A DNA stretch of 64,000 bases. Source: an uncultured Treponema sp. GTDB lineage: Bacteria; Spirochaetota; Spirochaetia; Treponematales; Treponemataceae. Below are positions 17,557-27,089 of this stretch, in pieces. Position 1 is the first letter of the stretch. Each line of letters opens with the position of its first letter. The notes beneath the pieces were generated by a model. It was not told the origin of the DNA and ran no database searches. It saw only the letters and a program-made list of their open reading frames with translations. The stretch lies in contig CASGBA010000001.1 in assembly GCA_949299755.1 (NCBI GenBank), forward strand, positions 124,001 through 188,000, given 5' to 3'. A program made the translations under genes and the position numbers.

Positions 17557-19413
17557 TTACTGTCCCAGCAGGGAATCCAATTCAGCAAGAAGCCGGGAAT
17601 ATTCCCGGTTCAGGGGATTTATAGCCGCCACCTGCTTCAAATAATACTGGGCCCGCCGGTATTCTCCCGTACGGTAATACCAGGCGTACATGGCGAACAA
17701 AGCCTTACTGTTCCTGGGATCCGTCAGCAAACTTGAACGCAGGGAAGAAAGCTCCATCTCGGGGTCAGTTTGCAACCGGCTCAAATGGTAATAAAGTTTA
17801 CTCTGCAGGGACGGGGAAGCTGAGGTCATAAGGGAATCTATCACACGGCGTGCCTGGGGAGTATCCCCAGAATCCACCAGGGATTCAATATAAAGGTCGG
17901 CGACCTCTTCGTTTGACGGATCATTTGAATACAGGTTCCGAGCTATTGTCAGGGCTTTCCCGGTTTGCCCCGAACCGGAATAAGCCTTTGCCAAAAGAAG
18001 GGAAGACTCCACTCCGGGTGAAACCCGGGAAAATCTTTCCGCGGAAGCAACCGCATTCTGCCAGTCAAAAGCGTTTATATAATCATTCACCAAAAGGGAC
18101 AGGGCCTGAATTTGATCCGGATTTTTTTCCAAAACCTGAAGAACAAAATCCCTTCCGTTCTTTCCGTTTATGGTCATGCCGCTTTCATAACAAATTTCGG
18201 CGGAAGCAAGCATCACGTCCGCATTGTCAGGATACATCCGCTGGGCTTCCTGCATAAAAGAAATGGCGGAAGCGGGGCTTTTATTCCATTCCCTGCTAAT
18301 TCTGGCTTTAAGGAGAAGATAGTCTTTATCCGTCCTGTTAACGGTGCTGAAAGCGTCCAAAAGAGAATTAGCCTTGAGGTAATCCTTTTGTTCCACTAAA
18401 ATTCGGGCCCGCAGTAAAAGGAAGCGGGTGTTTCCCGGCTCCAACTGAAGGGCGGAAAGCACATAGGGTTCCGCCGCCTGCCAGTTTCCAAGAGCAGCAT
18501 TGGCATCGGCACATAAACCCATTGCTTCCGCTGATGAGGGATATCGGCGCAAAAGGGTTTGGGCTGTCCTTAGGGCTGTTTCACCGTCTCCCTGCCCGAT
18601 AAGGGCGGCGGCATAACCGAATCCGGCGGGATAACATCCGCTGTCAAGTTCCCAAGCCTGTTTATAAAATTCCAGAGCATCAGTTTGCCGCCCTTCCCTT
18701 CCGGCAATAACAGCCCGGAACCAGGGTGGAAGCACGGACTGGGAATTCAACATGGAAGCCCTTAACAGGGCATTATCTATTTCTTCCAGGGGCAGGGAAG
18801 CTTCCGGAGCATAAAACAGGGACAGGGCAGGAAGAGTCAGGGCGAAAAAGTCTTCGCCGCCGGAATAATCCGGGACTCCCATTTTTGCCGAGCGTATTAT
18901 ACGGGCATACACATCCTGTTCAGGTACCGAGGGAATGTTCCAGGTCACAGTCTCCAATGGATAAAGAACTTTCATGAGTTCCCCGGCCATGGCCAAGGCG
19001 GAACGGTTCAAATCGGACATTCCACGGGAATCGGCGCTTATTTTATCCACCGCAAGCCGGATACTGTCCGGAGAACCTATTTCCAAGGAAAAAAGCACCC
19101 CTTCATTCAACTGTCCGCGTCGGAGCTGCTCGCTGGAGGGAACGGAAAGAACTGTTCCTCCCTGGCTCCCGGAAGAAGTTCCTGCGCCGGAAGAAGGCTC
19201 AGAGACAGCCTCTTTGGAACCGGAATAGTCAGAAAGCCCGCCGCTTTTTTCCGCCGGAGAGGAAGCGCAGCTTTGCAGGAAAAAACATATAAAAAAACAG
19301 GCGAAAACTCCGGCGCACAGGGCCGCACACCGGGAAATCCCGGAACCCCGGCATAAACGGAAAAATCCGTCCGTGTGTTTTGTATTTTCAGGCCAGCGGT
19401 GTCCGTTTCTCAT
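17557..19413 (-). CDS. Outer-envelope lipoprotein with TPR repeats
   Basis: 618 residues. The N-terminus has a membrane stretch ending [10 protein letters not shown], a spirochaete-style lipobox with Cys near 49 (in this start's numbering). After a Ser/Gly-rich linker ([12 protein letters not shown]) the rest is a long string of TPR helices, e.g. [32 protein letters not shown] and [25 protein letters not shown] lipoproteins usually scaffold envelope complexes. I chose ATG 19413 just after the previous gene's stop, with GGGAGGA about 12 bases upstream; an earlier in-frame start at 19473 lies inside the neighbour. Partner unknown. Confidence 0.85.
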   Translation of the reverse strand: MRNGHRWPENTKHTDGFFRLCRGSGISRCAALCAGVFACFFICFFLQSCASSPAEKSGGLSDYSGSKEAVSEPSSGAGTSSGSQGGTVLSVPSSEQLRRGQLNEGVLFSLEIGSPDSIRLAVDKISADSRGMSDLNRSALAMAGELMKVLYPLETVTWNIPSVPEQDVYARIIRSAKMGVPDYSGGEDFFALTLPALSLFYAPEASLPLEEIDNALLRASMLNSQSVLPPWFRAVIAGREGRQTDALEFYKQAWELDSGCYPAGFGYAAALIGQGDGETALRTAQTLLRRYPSSAEAMGLCADANAALGNWQAAEPYVLSALQLEPGNTRFLLLRARILVEQKDYLKANSLLDAFSTVNRTDKDYLLLKARISREWNKSPASAISFMQEAQRMYPDNADVMLASAEICYESGMTINGKNGRDFVLQVLEKNPDQIQALSLLVNDYINAFDWQNAVASAERFSRVSPGVESSLLLAKAYSGSGQTGKALTIARNLYSNDPSNEEVADLYIESLVDSGDTPQARRVIDSLMTSASPSLQSKLYYHLSRLQTDPEMELSSLRSSLLTDPRNSKALFAMYAWYYRTGEYRRAQYYLKQVAAINPLNREYSRLLAELDSLLGQ

Positions 19414-19414
19414 T

Positions 19415-20056
19415 CTAAAACCATTCCTCCCGGGGTTCTTCCAGGGCGGATTTTTCTTCCGAAACCTCTCCATGACAGATGACCCCTTCGCTCCGTTCCC
19501 GGCGGGAATTTACAATAGCCGAAACCACCGCCATAAAAATCAAAATGGAGGGAGGGAAAAAGTATACAAACATGGAAGAAAAAGGGAAAGGGATTATTTC
19601 AGAAGAAAACAACAGGAAAACTCCTCCTAAAATTAAAAAAGCACCGGCAATCACTGTATAAAAATTCAGGAGCCGCTTTTTTTTCATAATTCCGGCATAA
19701 AAAAAAGAAATGCCGCAAAAAAGAACCAAAACCGGCCAGAAAACACCTGAACTCATTTTTCCTGGAGAAGCCGCGGAAAAGAAAAAAAGACAGGAGGTTA
19801 AAAGACAAAAAAGGGATGAAAACAAAAACAAAAAACCCTTGCGTATTTTGCGTACAGAAAACCAGGAGATAAACCCGGCTGCAAAAGCTACCAGGGCAGA
19901 CAACAACAGGTGAATATGGGCGACCCCGGCGAATATCAGGGTGGAGTTCACGACAATGAACACAAGGGAAATGGCAATAAAAATCATCGCGAGGAAATAA
20001 AGAACTTTCCTGCCTTCCTTTTTTTTTGCGTTAAAACCGGCTCCGTTTTTTCCCAT
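19415..20056 (-). CDS. Multi-pass membrane protein of unknown function
   Basis: 213 residues with about six hydrophobic helices (LYFLAMIFIAISLVFIVV, HLLLSALVAFAAGFISWF, FLFLFSSLFCLLTSCLFFF, WPVLVLFCGISFFYAGIM, NFYTVIAGAFLILGGVFLLF, SMFVYFFPPSILIFMAVVSAI) and an acidic C-terminal tail. No family recognised. It stops one base before the start of the TPR lipoprotein gene, so the two are likely coupled. It is transcribed away from the lipoprotein gene at 20107, with only 50 bases between. Confidence 0.65.
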   Translation of the reverse strand: MGKNGAGFNAKKKEGRKVLYFLAMIFIAISLVFIVVNSTLIFAGVAHIHLLLSALVAFAAGFISWFSVRKIRKGFLFLFSSLFCLLTSCLFFFSAASPGKMSSGVFWPVLVLFCGISFFYAGIMKKKRLLNFYTVIAGAFLILGGVFLLFSSEIIPFPFSSMFVYFFPPSILIFMAVVSAIVNSRRERSEGVICHGEVSEEKSALEEPREEWF

Positions 20057-20106
20057 CTGACCTTTCCCGCTTGCGGCGGAGACCTCCGTTGTGATACTAT
20101 AACCCC

Positions 20107-21177
20107 GTGTTAAAAAAATGTCTGCCCATAGCCTTTATATGTATAGCCATTTCAGCGGCATCAAGTCTATGTGTTTCATGCACAAAGCCCGACTATTTGA
20201 CGGACTGCATTCCCCCGGGGGAAATGCGAAGGGAACAACAGGAACTTGTCAAGCTGCTGAACAGCGAATCCCACGCTCAGGAAACTATGTTTACAGTGAA
20301 AAACCGTATAGCCAGGAATTTATCCGCGACAGACAATATTCCGGCCCTGATTGTTTTTCTTACATCGGATGCAGCAAAAAACAACTCCGACCTGTATTCA
20401 GCATACTGGCTTTTAATGGCCGCCGATGTTTACATGAAGCAGGGATCACCTCAAATCGCCGCATATTATTTTGAACGTATTCTCGATAATTGTAAAGACT
20501 TAAGAATCCACGGCAATTCAATTCACCAGATGTGCCTTCAGAATCTGATAAACATAACCGATTCCCCTACGCAGCTCATAAGATATTATACCGATTATAT
20601 AACCCGGTTTCCACAGGATGAAAAAATACCCCAGTTTTATTTTATGCTGGGCCGCTCCTATGAGAACGCGGGGGAATGGGAAATGGCCATACAATCCTAT
20701 ACAAGATTTCTACAATTGGGGCAATATGATGTACTTGTACCGGGAATCCCTGATTCTTATGCCCATGCGAAAAGAATTATAGACTACAATAACTCCTCAA
20801 AAGACTGGACATTCGAAAGCTTGGATGCCCTTGTAAGCAGCATAAAAAGCGCCTTGGACAGATATGACTACAAAGCTCTGGAAAAATACAGGGCAAAAGT
20901 CAACTTTTTTGCCATATCGTGGAAACAGGATTATACCGATACAGAAAGGGAGCAGGTTGAATTTCAAATGCATGATTTTATGCAGGGAAACCGTATTTTT
21001 TATGCAAAGGATTTGGATCCTTCGTCAACCCCCTATGAAGCTTACCTGCGGACATCCGGCTGGAACCAATATGTCACCGTATGGTATTTATACTTCCGCA
21101 AAGTCAATTTTCCTGCGGATCCTGATATCCATGGCAGGTGGGAATGGGCCGGAATTTATTATGGAGAGAAAATTTGA
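20107..21177 (+). CDS. Lipoprotein with TPR-like helices
   Basis: 356 residues, GTG start. The signal segment ends SSLCVSCTKPD, with a lipobox Cys at residue 25 or so. The body is helical: LYSAYWLLMAADVYMKQGSPQIAAYYFERIL and IPQFYFMLGRSYENAGEWEMAIQSYTRFLQLG are TPR motifs. The C-terminal end (PDIHGRWEWAGIYYGEKI) is not a TPR. No family name is recognised, though spirochaetes encode many such proteins. It overlaps the transglycosylase gene by 4 bases (TTGA), so they are coupled and probably work together at the cell wall. Confidence 0.75.
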   Translation: MLKKCLPIAFICIAISAASSLCVSCTKPDYLTDCIPPGEMRREQQELVKLLNSESHAQETMFTVKNRIARNLSATDNIPALIVFLTSDAAKNNSDLYSAYWLLMAADVYMKQGSPQIAAYYFERILDNCKDLRIHGNSIHQMCLQNLINITDSPTQLIRYYTDYITRFPQDEKIPQFYFMLGRSYENAGEWEMAIQSYTRFLQLGQYDVLVPGIPDSYAHAKRIIDYNNSSKDWTFESLDALVSSIKSALDRYDYKALEKYRAKVNFFAISWKQDYTDTEREQVEFQMHDFMQGNRIFYAKDLDPSSTPYEAYLRTSGWNQYVTVWYLYFRKVNFPADPDIHGRWEWAGIYYGEKI

Positions 21178-22541
21178 TAATATTCCCCCACAGAAAAAAT
21201 TCACGGAAAAAAACCCTGCTGACCGGCAGAGCCACGGCTGTTTTTTGTCTTTTAATCTGCCTGAACATAACAGCCTGCGCTTCAGTTGAAAATCCGGAAA
21301 AAACCACGGCGGAAGTGGAACAGATTGAAGAAATGGGACTTGCCGCTGAAATCTTTGAAGAAGGGGAATCGGCGGAAAACCCTGAAAAAAACACAGGCAT
21401 CCCCCAGCTTGATATTCCCGTTCCAGACAACAAGCTTGTAGCACGTTACCGTAACCAGTATTCAACAGCTGAGGGCTTAAAGTACCTGTCCTCTGTCATG
21501 CGGCGTTCAGTGCCCTACAGAAATTTCATTCTGGAAGAAATAGAAAGGCTGGGCGCCCCGGGATTTCTCCTTTATGTACCCGTTATAGAATCAGGATTTT
21601 CCGAAAGGGCTGTTTCCAGGTCGGGGGCTGTGGGAATATGGCAATTCATGAAAAACAGCATAGGCGGGTACGGAATCAGAATTAACGAATGGATGGACGA
21701 ACGCCGGGATCCGTGGCTGAGCAGCACGGCGGCGATACGGAAACTCATGCAGAACTACGAATATCTTCAGGATTGGAATCTTGCCCTTGCCGCCTACAAC
21801 TGCGGATTGGGGGCGGTGTCCCGGGCGGTGAAGAAATCGGGCACAAGTGACTATTGGAAACTATGCGATAAAGGATATTTTAAAAGTGAAACCGTCAATT
21901 ATGTGCCTAAATTCCTTGCCATAGCGGAAATCCTGTCAAAAAGCGAAGAGCTTGGAATAGACTGGGGTGAGGCAGACCAGGTTTCGGATTATGAAACAAT
22001 CAGTGTTTCCAAGGCGGTGGACATAAATTTGCTGGCAAAAGAAACCGGGGAGAATCCCGAGGTTTTACGAATGCTCAACCCTTCCCTTCACTATTCCATT
22101 ACACCGCCCGGGATAAAATACGCCTTGAGGATTCCCGCTTCCAAAAAAGAGGAAACCCAGGCGCTTCTTGATTCCGGAAAAATGCTCATAGAGTATTATG
22201 TGTACAAAATCCGCTCAGGGGACACGCTATACGCCCTTTCCCGGCATTATGGTGTAAGTGTAGACATGATAGAGGAATATAATCCTGGAATAAAACCCAA
22301 CACTCTAAAAATAGGCTCCAACGTCCTGATACCAGCCCTCAAAGAGGTACAGGCTTATAAAGGCAGCAGAAATGATTCCTCCCTCGATTTCACCGGCACA
22401 TATATTGTAAAACAGGGAGACACCCTGTGGTCCATAGCCCTTGCTTACAATACGCAGGTCGAAACCCTTGCGGAGAAAAACAATATTGAAGTCAATTCCG
22501 TCCTCAAATTAGGGAAACTTCTGAAAGTTCCGGCACTTTAA
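21174..22541 (+). CDS. mltD: MltD-like membrane-bound lytic murein transglycosylase with LysM domains
   Basis: 455 residues from the TTG at 21174, which has GGAGA upstream and overlaps the previous stop. An N-terminal lipobox (ICLNITACASVE) suggests a lipoprotein. The SLT domain (about residues 95-250) has the catalytic Glu in YVPVIESGFSERAVSRSGAVGIWQF and LALAAYNCGLG, both diagnostic of MltD/family 1 transglycosylases. Two LysM modules lie near 340-390 (YYVYKIRSGDTLYALSRHYGVS) and 405-450 (TYIVKQGDTLWSIALAYN). It cleaves peptidoglycan glycan strands, giving anhydro ends, for wall remodelling around growth or flagella. Confidence 0.92.
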   Translation: MIIFPHRKNSRKKTLLTGRATAVFCLLICLNITACASVENPEKTTAEVEQIEEMGLAAEIFEEGESAENPEKNTGIPQLDIPVPDNKLVARYRNQYSTAEGLKYLSSVMRRSVPYRNFILEEIERLGAPGFLLYVPVIESGFSERAVSRSGAVGIWQFMKNSIGGYGIRINEWMDERRDPWLSSTAAIRKLMQNYEYLQDWNLALAAYNCGLGAVSRAVKKSGTSDYWKLCDKGYFKSETVNYVPKFLAIAEILSKSEELGIDWGEADQVSDYETISVSKAVDINLLAKETGENPEVLRMLNPSLHYSITPPGIKYALRIPASKKEETQALLDSGKMLIEYYVYKIRSGDTLYALSRHYGVSVDMIEEYNPGIKPNTLKIGSNVLIPALKEVQAYKGSRNDSSLDFTGTYIVKQGDTLWSIALAYNTQVETLAEKNNIEVNSVLKLGKLLKVPAL

Positions 22542-22604
22542 GCCGATATTTAAACGGTATAATTTCAGGAAACAATAAGATTCCGATAAAAACGGGAGAT
22601 TGTT

Positions 22605-23939
22605 TTGATAAAAATAACAAAAAAAACGGTTGCGGTCATCCTGTATATTGCCACCGCCTTTCTTGCCATAAATGCCCGGGATAACAATATTCCGCTTGTT
22701 TCTGCGGTTAATGTTGTAAACTGGGAAGCGGAAGAAATAGAATCAACAATAACCCTGGATGTGGAATCCGCAGGAATAATCCTTCCTGACGGCAGAAAGT
22801 CAGTTTATCAAATTATGAGAAGAAAGCTGCCGGAAATGATATCGCCTGTTATTTTTTCAATTCCGGTGGACTCTTCCACAATCCTTGGAGAAGCTGTAAA
22901 TAGCGGGGAAATTTCTCTGTCGGAAATCCATAAAATAATTGACGCGGGGAAAAGGACATCGCCATGGTTTTCCCAGGATTTGAAAACCTCCACGATGGCG
23001 AACACTATTTCACTTTCAAAATTACGGGAAATTTTCGTAAAACATCAGACTGCCTATACTGCGAAAAAGCCGCTGGATTCAATTCCCACAAGGACATACA
23101 GCGGAATAATAATCGATGCCAGGGGGAAACTCCCTGTCCACGGGGAATTCACGGAGGAAAAACTCACACCGTCAATGTTTCCCAAAGTACGCACAACCCA
23201 AATGAAAACCGTATACGAAAGGAACATGGTTTATCCGGAAACAGCGTCAAACACTGGCATTGTGTCTTATGCAGTGTCACCGAAACATGAAAACTGCATT
23301 AACGGGGCGGGAAATGACCCCCTTTACATAAAGGCGGTGGGAATTTACGGTATTTCCAGGACAGACCCTGTTATTTCCGAGCGGGATTATCTCAGGATTT
23401 TCTGTGACAACGGGAATCTGGATTTGTTGAAAAGAGGTCGTGTGGTTATTTTGTGTGACGAAGATGTAATAAAAACCTCCGGCGTTCCTCAAGTTAAAAA
23501 TGAAAACTATTACTTTGTCAGAAGGGAAATAGAACGGTTCCTTGAAGAAAAAGGAGTCGAAGGAGTTGAGGTTGCGGGAAATAAAAACGGCGTCACACTA
23601 ACAATTTACGGAATACGCTTTGTGGCCGATTCCGCGGAAATACTGCCCGAAGAACAGGACAGGATATATGAAATTGCCCGTGCCCTGGCATCAACAGATG
23701 AGGGAACACGCTTTATTATTGAAGGACACACCGCATCTGTAGGCCGTCCCGCAGGGGAACTCCAGCTTTCAATTGAAAGAGCCGATGCGATTGCCAGCAG
23801 ACTTATAACGGCTGGAATTGACAGTTCCAGAATCGAAACCGCGGGGTACGGAGGAACAAGACCTATTGCCCCAAATAACAACGAGGAAAACATGGCCCGC
23901 AACAGAAGGGTTGAAATAACAGCAATATTTGATGAATAA
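22605..23939 (+). CDS. OmpA-family protein
   Basis: 444 residues, TTG start with GGGAGA upstream. A hydrophobic N-terminus (TVAVILYIATAFLAINA) looks like a signal peptide. The C-terminal 120 residues are an OmpA-like peptidoglycan-binding domain: IRFVADSAEILPEEQDRIYEIARALAS, FIIEGHTASVG, RADAIASRLITAGIDSSRIETAGYGGTRPIAPN. The N-terminal 300 residues are not recognised. It would tie the outer layer to the wall, in keeping with the neighbouring transglycosylase gene. Confidence 0.88.
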   Translation: MIKITKKTVAVILYIATAFLAINARDNNIPLVSAVNVVNWEAEEIESTITLDVESAGIILPDGRKSVYQIMRRKLPEMISPVIFSIPVDSSTILGEAVNSGEISLSEIHKIIDAGKRTSPWFSQDLKTSTMANTISLSKLREIFVKHQTAYTAKKPLDSIPTRTYSGIIIDARGKLPVHGEFTEEKLTPSMFPKVRTTQMKTVYERNMVYPETASNTGIVSYAVSPKHENCINGAGNDPLYIKAVGIYGISRTDPVISERDYLRIFCDNGNLDLLKRGRVVILCDEDVIKTSGVPQVKNENYYFVRREIERFLEEKGVEGVEVAGNKNGVTLTIYGIRFVADSAEILPEEQDRIYEIARALASTDEGTRFIIEGHTASVGRPAGELQLSIERADAIASRLITAGIDSSRIETAGYGGTRPIAPNNNEENMARNRRVEITAIFDE

Positions 23940-23952
23940 ATTTCAAAATTTA

Positions 23953-23991
23953 TTTACATTTTCTTTAAAAAAAAAAAAAAAACGTTATAAT
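23953..23991 (+). promoter_or_regulatory. Promoter-like region containing a 16-nt poly(A) tract
   Basis: TTTACA at 23953 and TATAAT at 23986 are separated by 27 bases, including an uninterrupted run of 16 A (23967-23982). The spacing is ten bases too long for sigma-70, so strength may depend on tract length. It lies upstream of the gene at 24022. Confidence 0.45.
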
Positions 23992-24021
23992 TGTAATTGT
24001 AAAAAAATAAGGGGGCTCGTT

Positions 24022-24357
24022 ATGCAAAAACATACGGCTGTATTAGAAAAAAGAGAAACAGAAAAAAGTATGCAGGATTTCCTTGACTCCGGAAAAATTT
24101 ATTGTGCAAATTGCATTCATTGCAAACTTGTACCTACTCCGGCGGAAAGTTCTCCCGGACAGTTTTACCTGAGGGTACGCTGTGATGCGGGAAAATGGAA
24201 AAAGAAACTTGGCGGTGAAAAAATATATAAATATTTCACTGTTACCAGACGCAGTATTGATTGTTGTGATTCATATGAATCAATGGGAGATGATGATAAT
24301 TTTATATCAGATTTGAGGAATAATCTCCCGATTCGTGATGAATTATATGATAAATAA
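24022..24357 (+). CDS. Small Cys-rich protein of unknown function
   Basis: 111 residues from the ATG at 24022, preceded by GGGGGC; the open frame further upstream runs through the poly(A) tract and is not coding. The core holds CANCIHCKLVP (Cys at spacing 2 and 2), then LRVRCDAGKWKKK and DCCDSYESMGDD: at least six Cys in all, an arrangement that could bind zinc or iron-sulphur. No signal peptide or membrane helix. No known family is recognised. It sits alone between an OmpA-type and a lipoprotein gene. Confidence 0.7.
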   Translation: MQKHTAVLEKRETEKSMQDFLDSGKIYCANCIHCKLVPTPAESSPGQFYLRVRCDAGKWKKKLGGEKIYKYFTVTRRSIDCCDSYESMGDDDNFISDLRNNLPIRDELYDK

Positions 24358-24370
24358 CTGCTTCTATTTG

Positions 24371-24398
24371 TTGTCATAATCATATAATTGTATATAAT
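24371..24398 (+). promoter_or_regulatory. Sigma-70-type promoter for lipoprotein gene
   Basis: TTGTCA and TATAAT are separated by 16 bases, 42 bases ahead of the ATG at 24440. It is one of the best consensus matches in the window. Confidence 0.75.
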
Positions 24399-24439
24399 AC
24401 ATCTATAATCATTACTCTGAATAAATCTGGAGAGCTTTT

Positions 24440-24901
24440 ATGAATAAAGTGATTGTTTCTCTTTTTAAACCAAGAAAAAAGAGTATTATGGGTCATACAG
24501 CGACCACTCTGACTTTTCTTCTGGTTTTATTTACGGCTGTGTCATGTAAAACAGTACCGTTAAAAGAGGAAATACCTGAAGGTTTAACTACCGCCGAATT
24601 AAGCTTAATGGGTCAAAAAGCTCTCGACAAAAACAATTACAAGGCTGCGGAAATATATTACCAGACAATCATCGACCGGTATTCCAATGATATGGGTGCG
24701 GTAACAGCCGCGGAATATGAAATCGCCCATATCAGGGTTAAACAAAAACACTGGAGCAGCGCCCGTCCACTGCTAGAGCAAATAATTGCGAGATATGAAA
24801 TGGCAGGCGGTGCGGGACTTCCCCCTGAATATCTTGTCCTGGCAAGAAATGACCTGGAGAAGGTTTCCGAGGGGGAATCAGCCGCCACAAAAAAAGAATG
24901 A
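24440..24901 (+). CDS. Small TPR lipoprotein
   Basis: 153 residues. The signal sequence ends LFTAVSCKTVP, giving a lipobox Cys near 36. One TPR-like pair follows: ELSLMGQKALDKNNYKAAEIYYQTIIDRYSNDMGAVTAAEYEIAHIRVKQKHWSSARPLLEQII. GGAG precedes the ATG by 7 bases. It resembles the spirochaete small TPR lipoproteins of unknown task; a complex-scaffold role is inferred. The vWA gene starts 25 bases downstream. Confidence 0.75.
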   Translation: MNKVIVSLFKPRKKSIMGHTATTLTFLLVLFTAVSCKTVPLKEEIPEGLTTAELSLMGQKALDKNNYKAAEIYYQTIIDRYSNDMGAVTAAEYEIAHIRVKQKHWSSARPLLEQIIARYEMAGGAGLPPEYLVLARNDLEKVSEGESAATKKE

Positions 24902-24925
24902 ACATCTGTTCCGTTACATTTTAAT

Positions 24926-26149
24926 ATGGTAAAAGTTCTTTCCATCACTACCGATAATGTAATTATGAAAGGACTTTTGTCAAAACTCCATACCGAAAAA
25001 AAAACAGGAAAAATCAGTAAATGGCTGCTGGCACTGTTGATTTTTTTGCCGTTGAGTGTTTCAGCGCAGGATTTGACGATTTCTCCCTCCGACATACGTA
25101 TTACCCAAAGCCCTGAAGGGGGATACAACCTTTACATCAGGAAAAAACCGGGGATTGAATCCGTTCTGTTGACAGAAACAACAAAAGATCCCGCCTTACA
25201 GGCAGATAATTACGCTTACAGAACGACTGAATATAATACCATTAACGGTAACGAAAGAAGAATCCTTGACGGACAATTTATCGACGAGAAGGAAAATTCA
25301 GAACAGCTTTATTTTTTAGTTGATTCCACTCCTTCCGAAGATTCTGTTTTCGGTGAAGCCTTCCATATCTGGATTCCATATATATTAGTGTACGGTTACA
25401 ACTGGACCCGTCACGGGGAAGTGCAGGTTTTAGACGGCACTTTCTTCAATATACGTACTTTTGAAAAACCCTATGCGGATTATTCCGGCGCATTTAAAGA
25501 CAATCCATATAAATTGAAGGTGACTCAAAAACCTGTGAAAAAAGAACCGGAAAGAGATGTTTCAATTTACATGACTGAAACAGTGGAATCATTTTCAAAT
25601 ATTGCATCATCTTCCGGAGGAAACATAAATTATGCATCATCACCAGAAGAAATACTTCCGCTTATTAAAAGCATTCTAAATGGAAGTGTGTCCGATGACA
25701 TTAATCTTGTTTTTGTAATTGATGCGACCGAAAGCATGAAAAACGACATAAAAGAAATAAGAAAAAACATTCCAGGGATGTTGGAAGAAATACTTCCAAA
25801 GTACACATCCTGGAGCATCGGGCTTGTTTTATACAAGGACTACTTTGAAGATTTCACGGTAAAAACCGCATGCGGATTAACAAAAGACATCAACGTATTC
25901 CTGCGTGCGTTAAAAAACTTCTCCGTACAAGGCGGCCGGGATATACCGGAAGCTGTTTACGAAGGAATTGACGGTGCGCTTGATTTAAACTGGGACGAGG
26001 CAGCGGAAAAAAGAATCATCCTGATAGGTGACGCACCTCCCCATCCGAAACCACGCGGGAAAATAACAAAAGAAAGCGTACTCGCAAAAGCCGAAGAAAA
26101 GAATGTGAAAGTTGACGCCATCATCCTTCCCCACGGAGAAACCTATTAA
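24926..26149 (+). CDS. Secreted von Willebrand factor A domain protein
   Basis: 407 residues with an N-terminal export signal (WLLALLIFLPLSVSAQD). The first 250 residues are beta-rich and unrecognised. The vWA domain starts near 262: DINLVFVIDATESMKNDIKEIRKNI (MIDAS written DATES, a slight change from DxSxS), VLYKDYFEDF and IILIGDAPPHPKPRGK. Such domains bind metal and protein partners. No Shine-Dalgarno is visible before ATG 24926, so an in-frame ATG at 24965 remains possible. It is the last gene of the plus-strand envelope block and converges on the radical SAM gene. Confidence 0.82.
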   Translation: MVKVLSITTDNVIMKGLLSKLHTEKKTGKISKWLLALLIFLPLSVSAQDLTISPSDIRITQSPEGGYNLYIRKKPGIESVLLTETTKDPALQADNYAYRTTEYNTINGNERRILDGQFIDEKENSEQLYFLVDSTPSEDSVFGEAFHIWIPYILVYGYNWTRHGEVQVLDGTFFNIRTFEKPYADYSGAFKDNPYKLKVTQKPVKKEPERDVSIYMTETVESFSNIASSSGGNINYASSPEEILPLIKSILNGSVSDDINLVFVIDATESMKNDIKEIRKNIPGMLEEILPKYTSWSIGLVLYKDYFEDFTVKTACGLTKDINVFLRALKNFSVQGGRDIPEAVYEGIDGALDLNWDEAAEKRIILIGDAPPHPKPRGKITKESVLAKAEEKNVKVDAIILPHGETY

Positions 26150-26207
26150 ACCGCGGGGACGAGCATAAAAGCAAATCAAAGGCATAACGAAACGGGAAAA
26201 GGCGGTT

Positions 26208-27068
26208 TCAGCAGTTCCCCAGAAAAACATCAGGTAAATAAATGCGGGCCGCATCCGCAAGTTCATGCATTACTCCGATGGGAGTGGGGTTTGTATCCGT
26301 CATTTTCCATCGGGGAAAAAACCTTGTAATATGCAACGCAATGGAACCGTCAAAACTTTTCAGGGTGGAAAGCCAGGAAGCCATTTCCTTTATTTCCCGG
26401 ACAGAGTCATTGAATCCGGGGACAATGAGGGTTGTTATTTCCACATGGCATCTTTCCGCGCATTTTTCTATCGACTTTACAACGGAGTCAAAATCACCGC
26501 CTAAAAACGAATAATGCTCTTTTGTAAAACATTTGCAGTCAATATTCATCGCATCTATGAATGGAAGTATTTCATCCAAAACCTGAGACGAAACACAACC
26601 GTTTGTCACGATGACATTTTTCATTCCGTATTCACGGACCAGTTTTGAAACATCCCGGACATATTCCCATCCTACTAATGGTTCATTGTATGTGTAAGCC
26701 ACGCCGATGTTATCCCGGGACCGGAGGGAATAAGCATATTCCGCGATGTTTTCAGGCGGGAAATATCTCACATATTCGCGTTGAAAATCCTGTCCGCCGT
26801 CCGCGCAAAAATCATTCTGGGATATTTCGTGATTCTGGCAGAAAGCGCAGCGCATATTGCATCCGAAACTCCCCACGGAAAAAACAAACTTATCAGGGTA
26901 AAAAAGAGCCAAAGGTTTCTTTCTTACGGGATCAAGACTTAAAGAAGTCAGCATCCCATAGTTTTTTGCGGTAATCCTGCCGTCCTTATTCATCCTTGCA
27001 CGACAGAAACCTGTGGAACCTTCCTCAAGTCTGCAATTATGAAAACAACATCCGCATTCAACAACCAT
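26208..27068 (-). CDS. amrS: AmmeMemoRadiSam system radical SAM enzyme
   Basis: The radical SAM Cys triad is readable in GCNMRCAFCQNH (CxxxCxxC). The N-terminal extra Cys cluster, CGCCFHNCRLEEGSTGFCRAR, and the stretch VAYTYNEPLVGWEYV identify the AmmeMemoRadiSam/PflA-like group (TIGR04337-type). The protein is an S-adenosylmethionine-dependent radical enzyme whose substrate is unknown. I chose ATG 27068 over a TTG at 27086 that has no ribosome-binding site. It follows the MEMO-AMMECR1 gene by about 20 bases on the same strand, which is the defining context. Pyruvate-formate-lyase activase is a look-alike, but no glycyl radical enzyme is near. Confidence 0.88.
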   Translation of the reverse strand: MVVECGCCFHNCRLEEGSTGFCRARMNKDGRITAKNYGMLTSLSLDPVRKKPLALFYPDKFVFSVGSFGCNMRCAFCQNHEISQNDFCADGGQDFQREYVRYFPPENIAEYAYSLRSRDNIGVAYTYNEPLVGWEYVRDVSKLVREYGMKNVIVTNGCVSSQVLDEILPFIDAMNIDCKCFTKEHYSFLGGDFDSVVKSIEKCAERCHVEITTLIVPGFNDSVREIKEMASWLSTLKSFDGSIALHITRFFPRWKMTDTNPTPIGVMHELADAARIYLPDVFLGNC

Positions 27069-27089
27069 AACAACTACCCGCCGCAAAGG

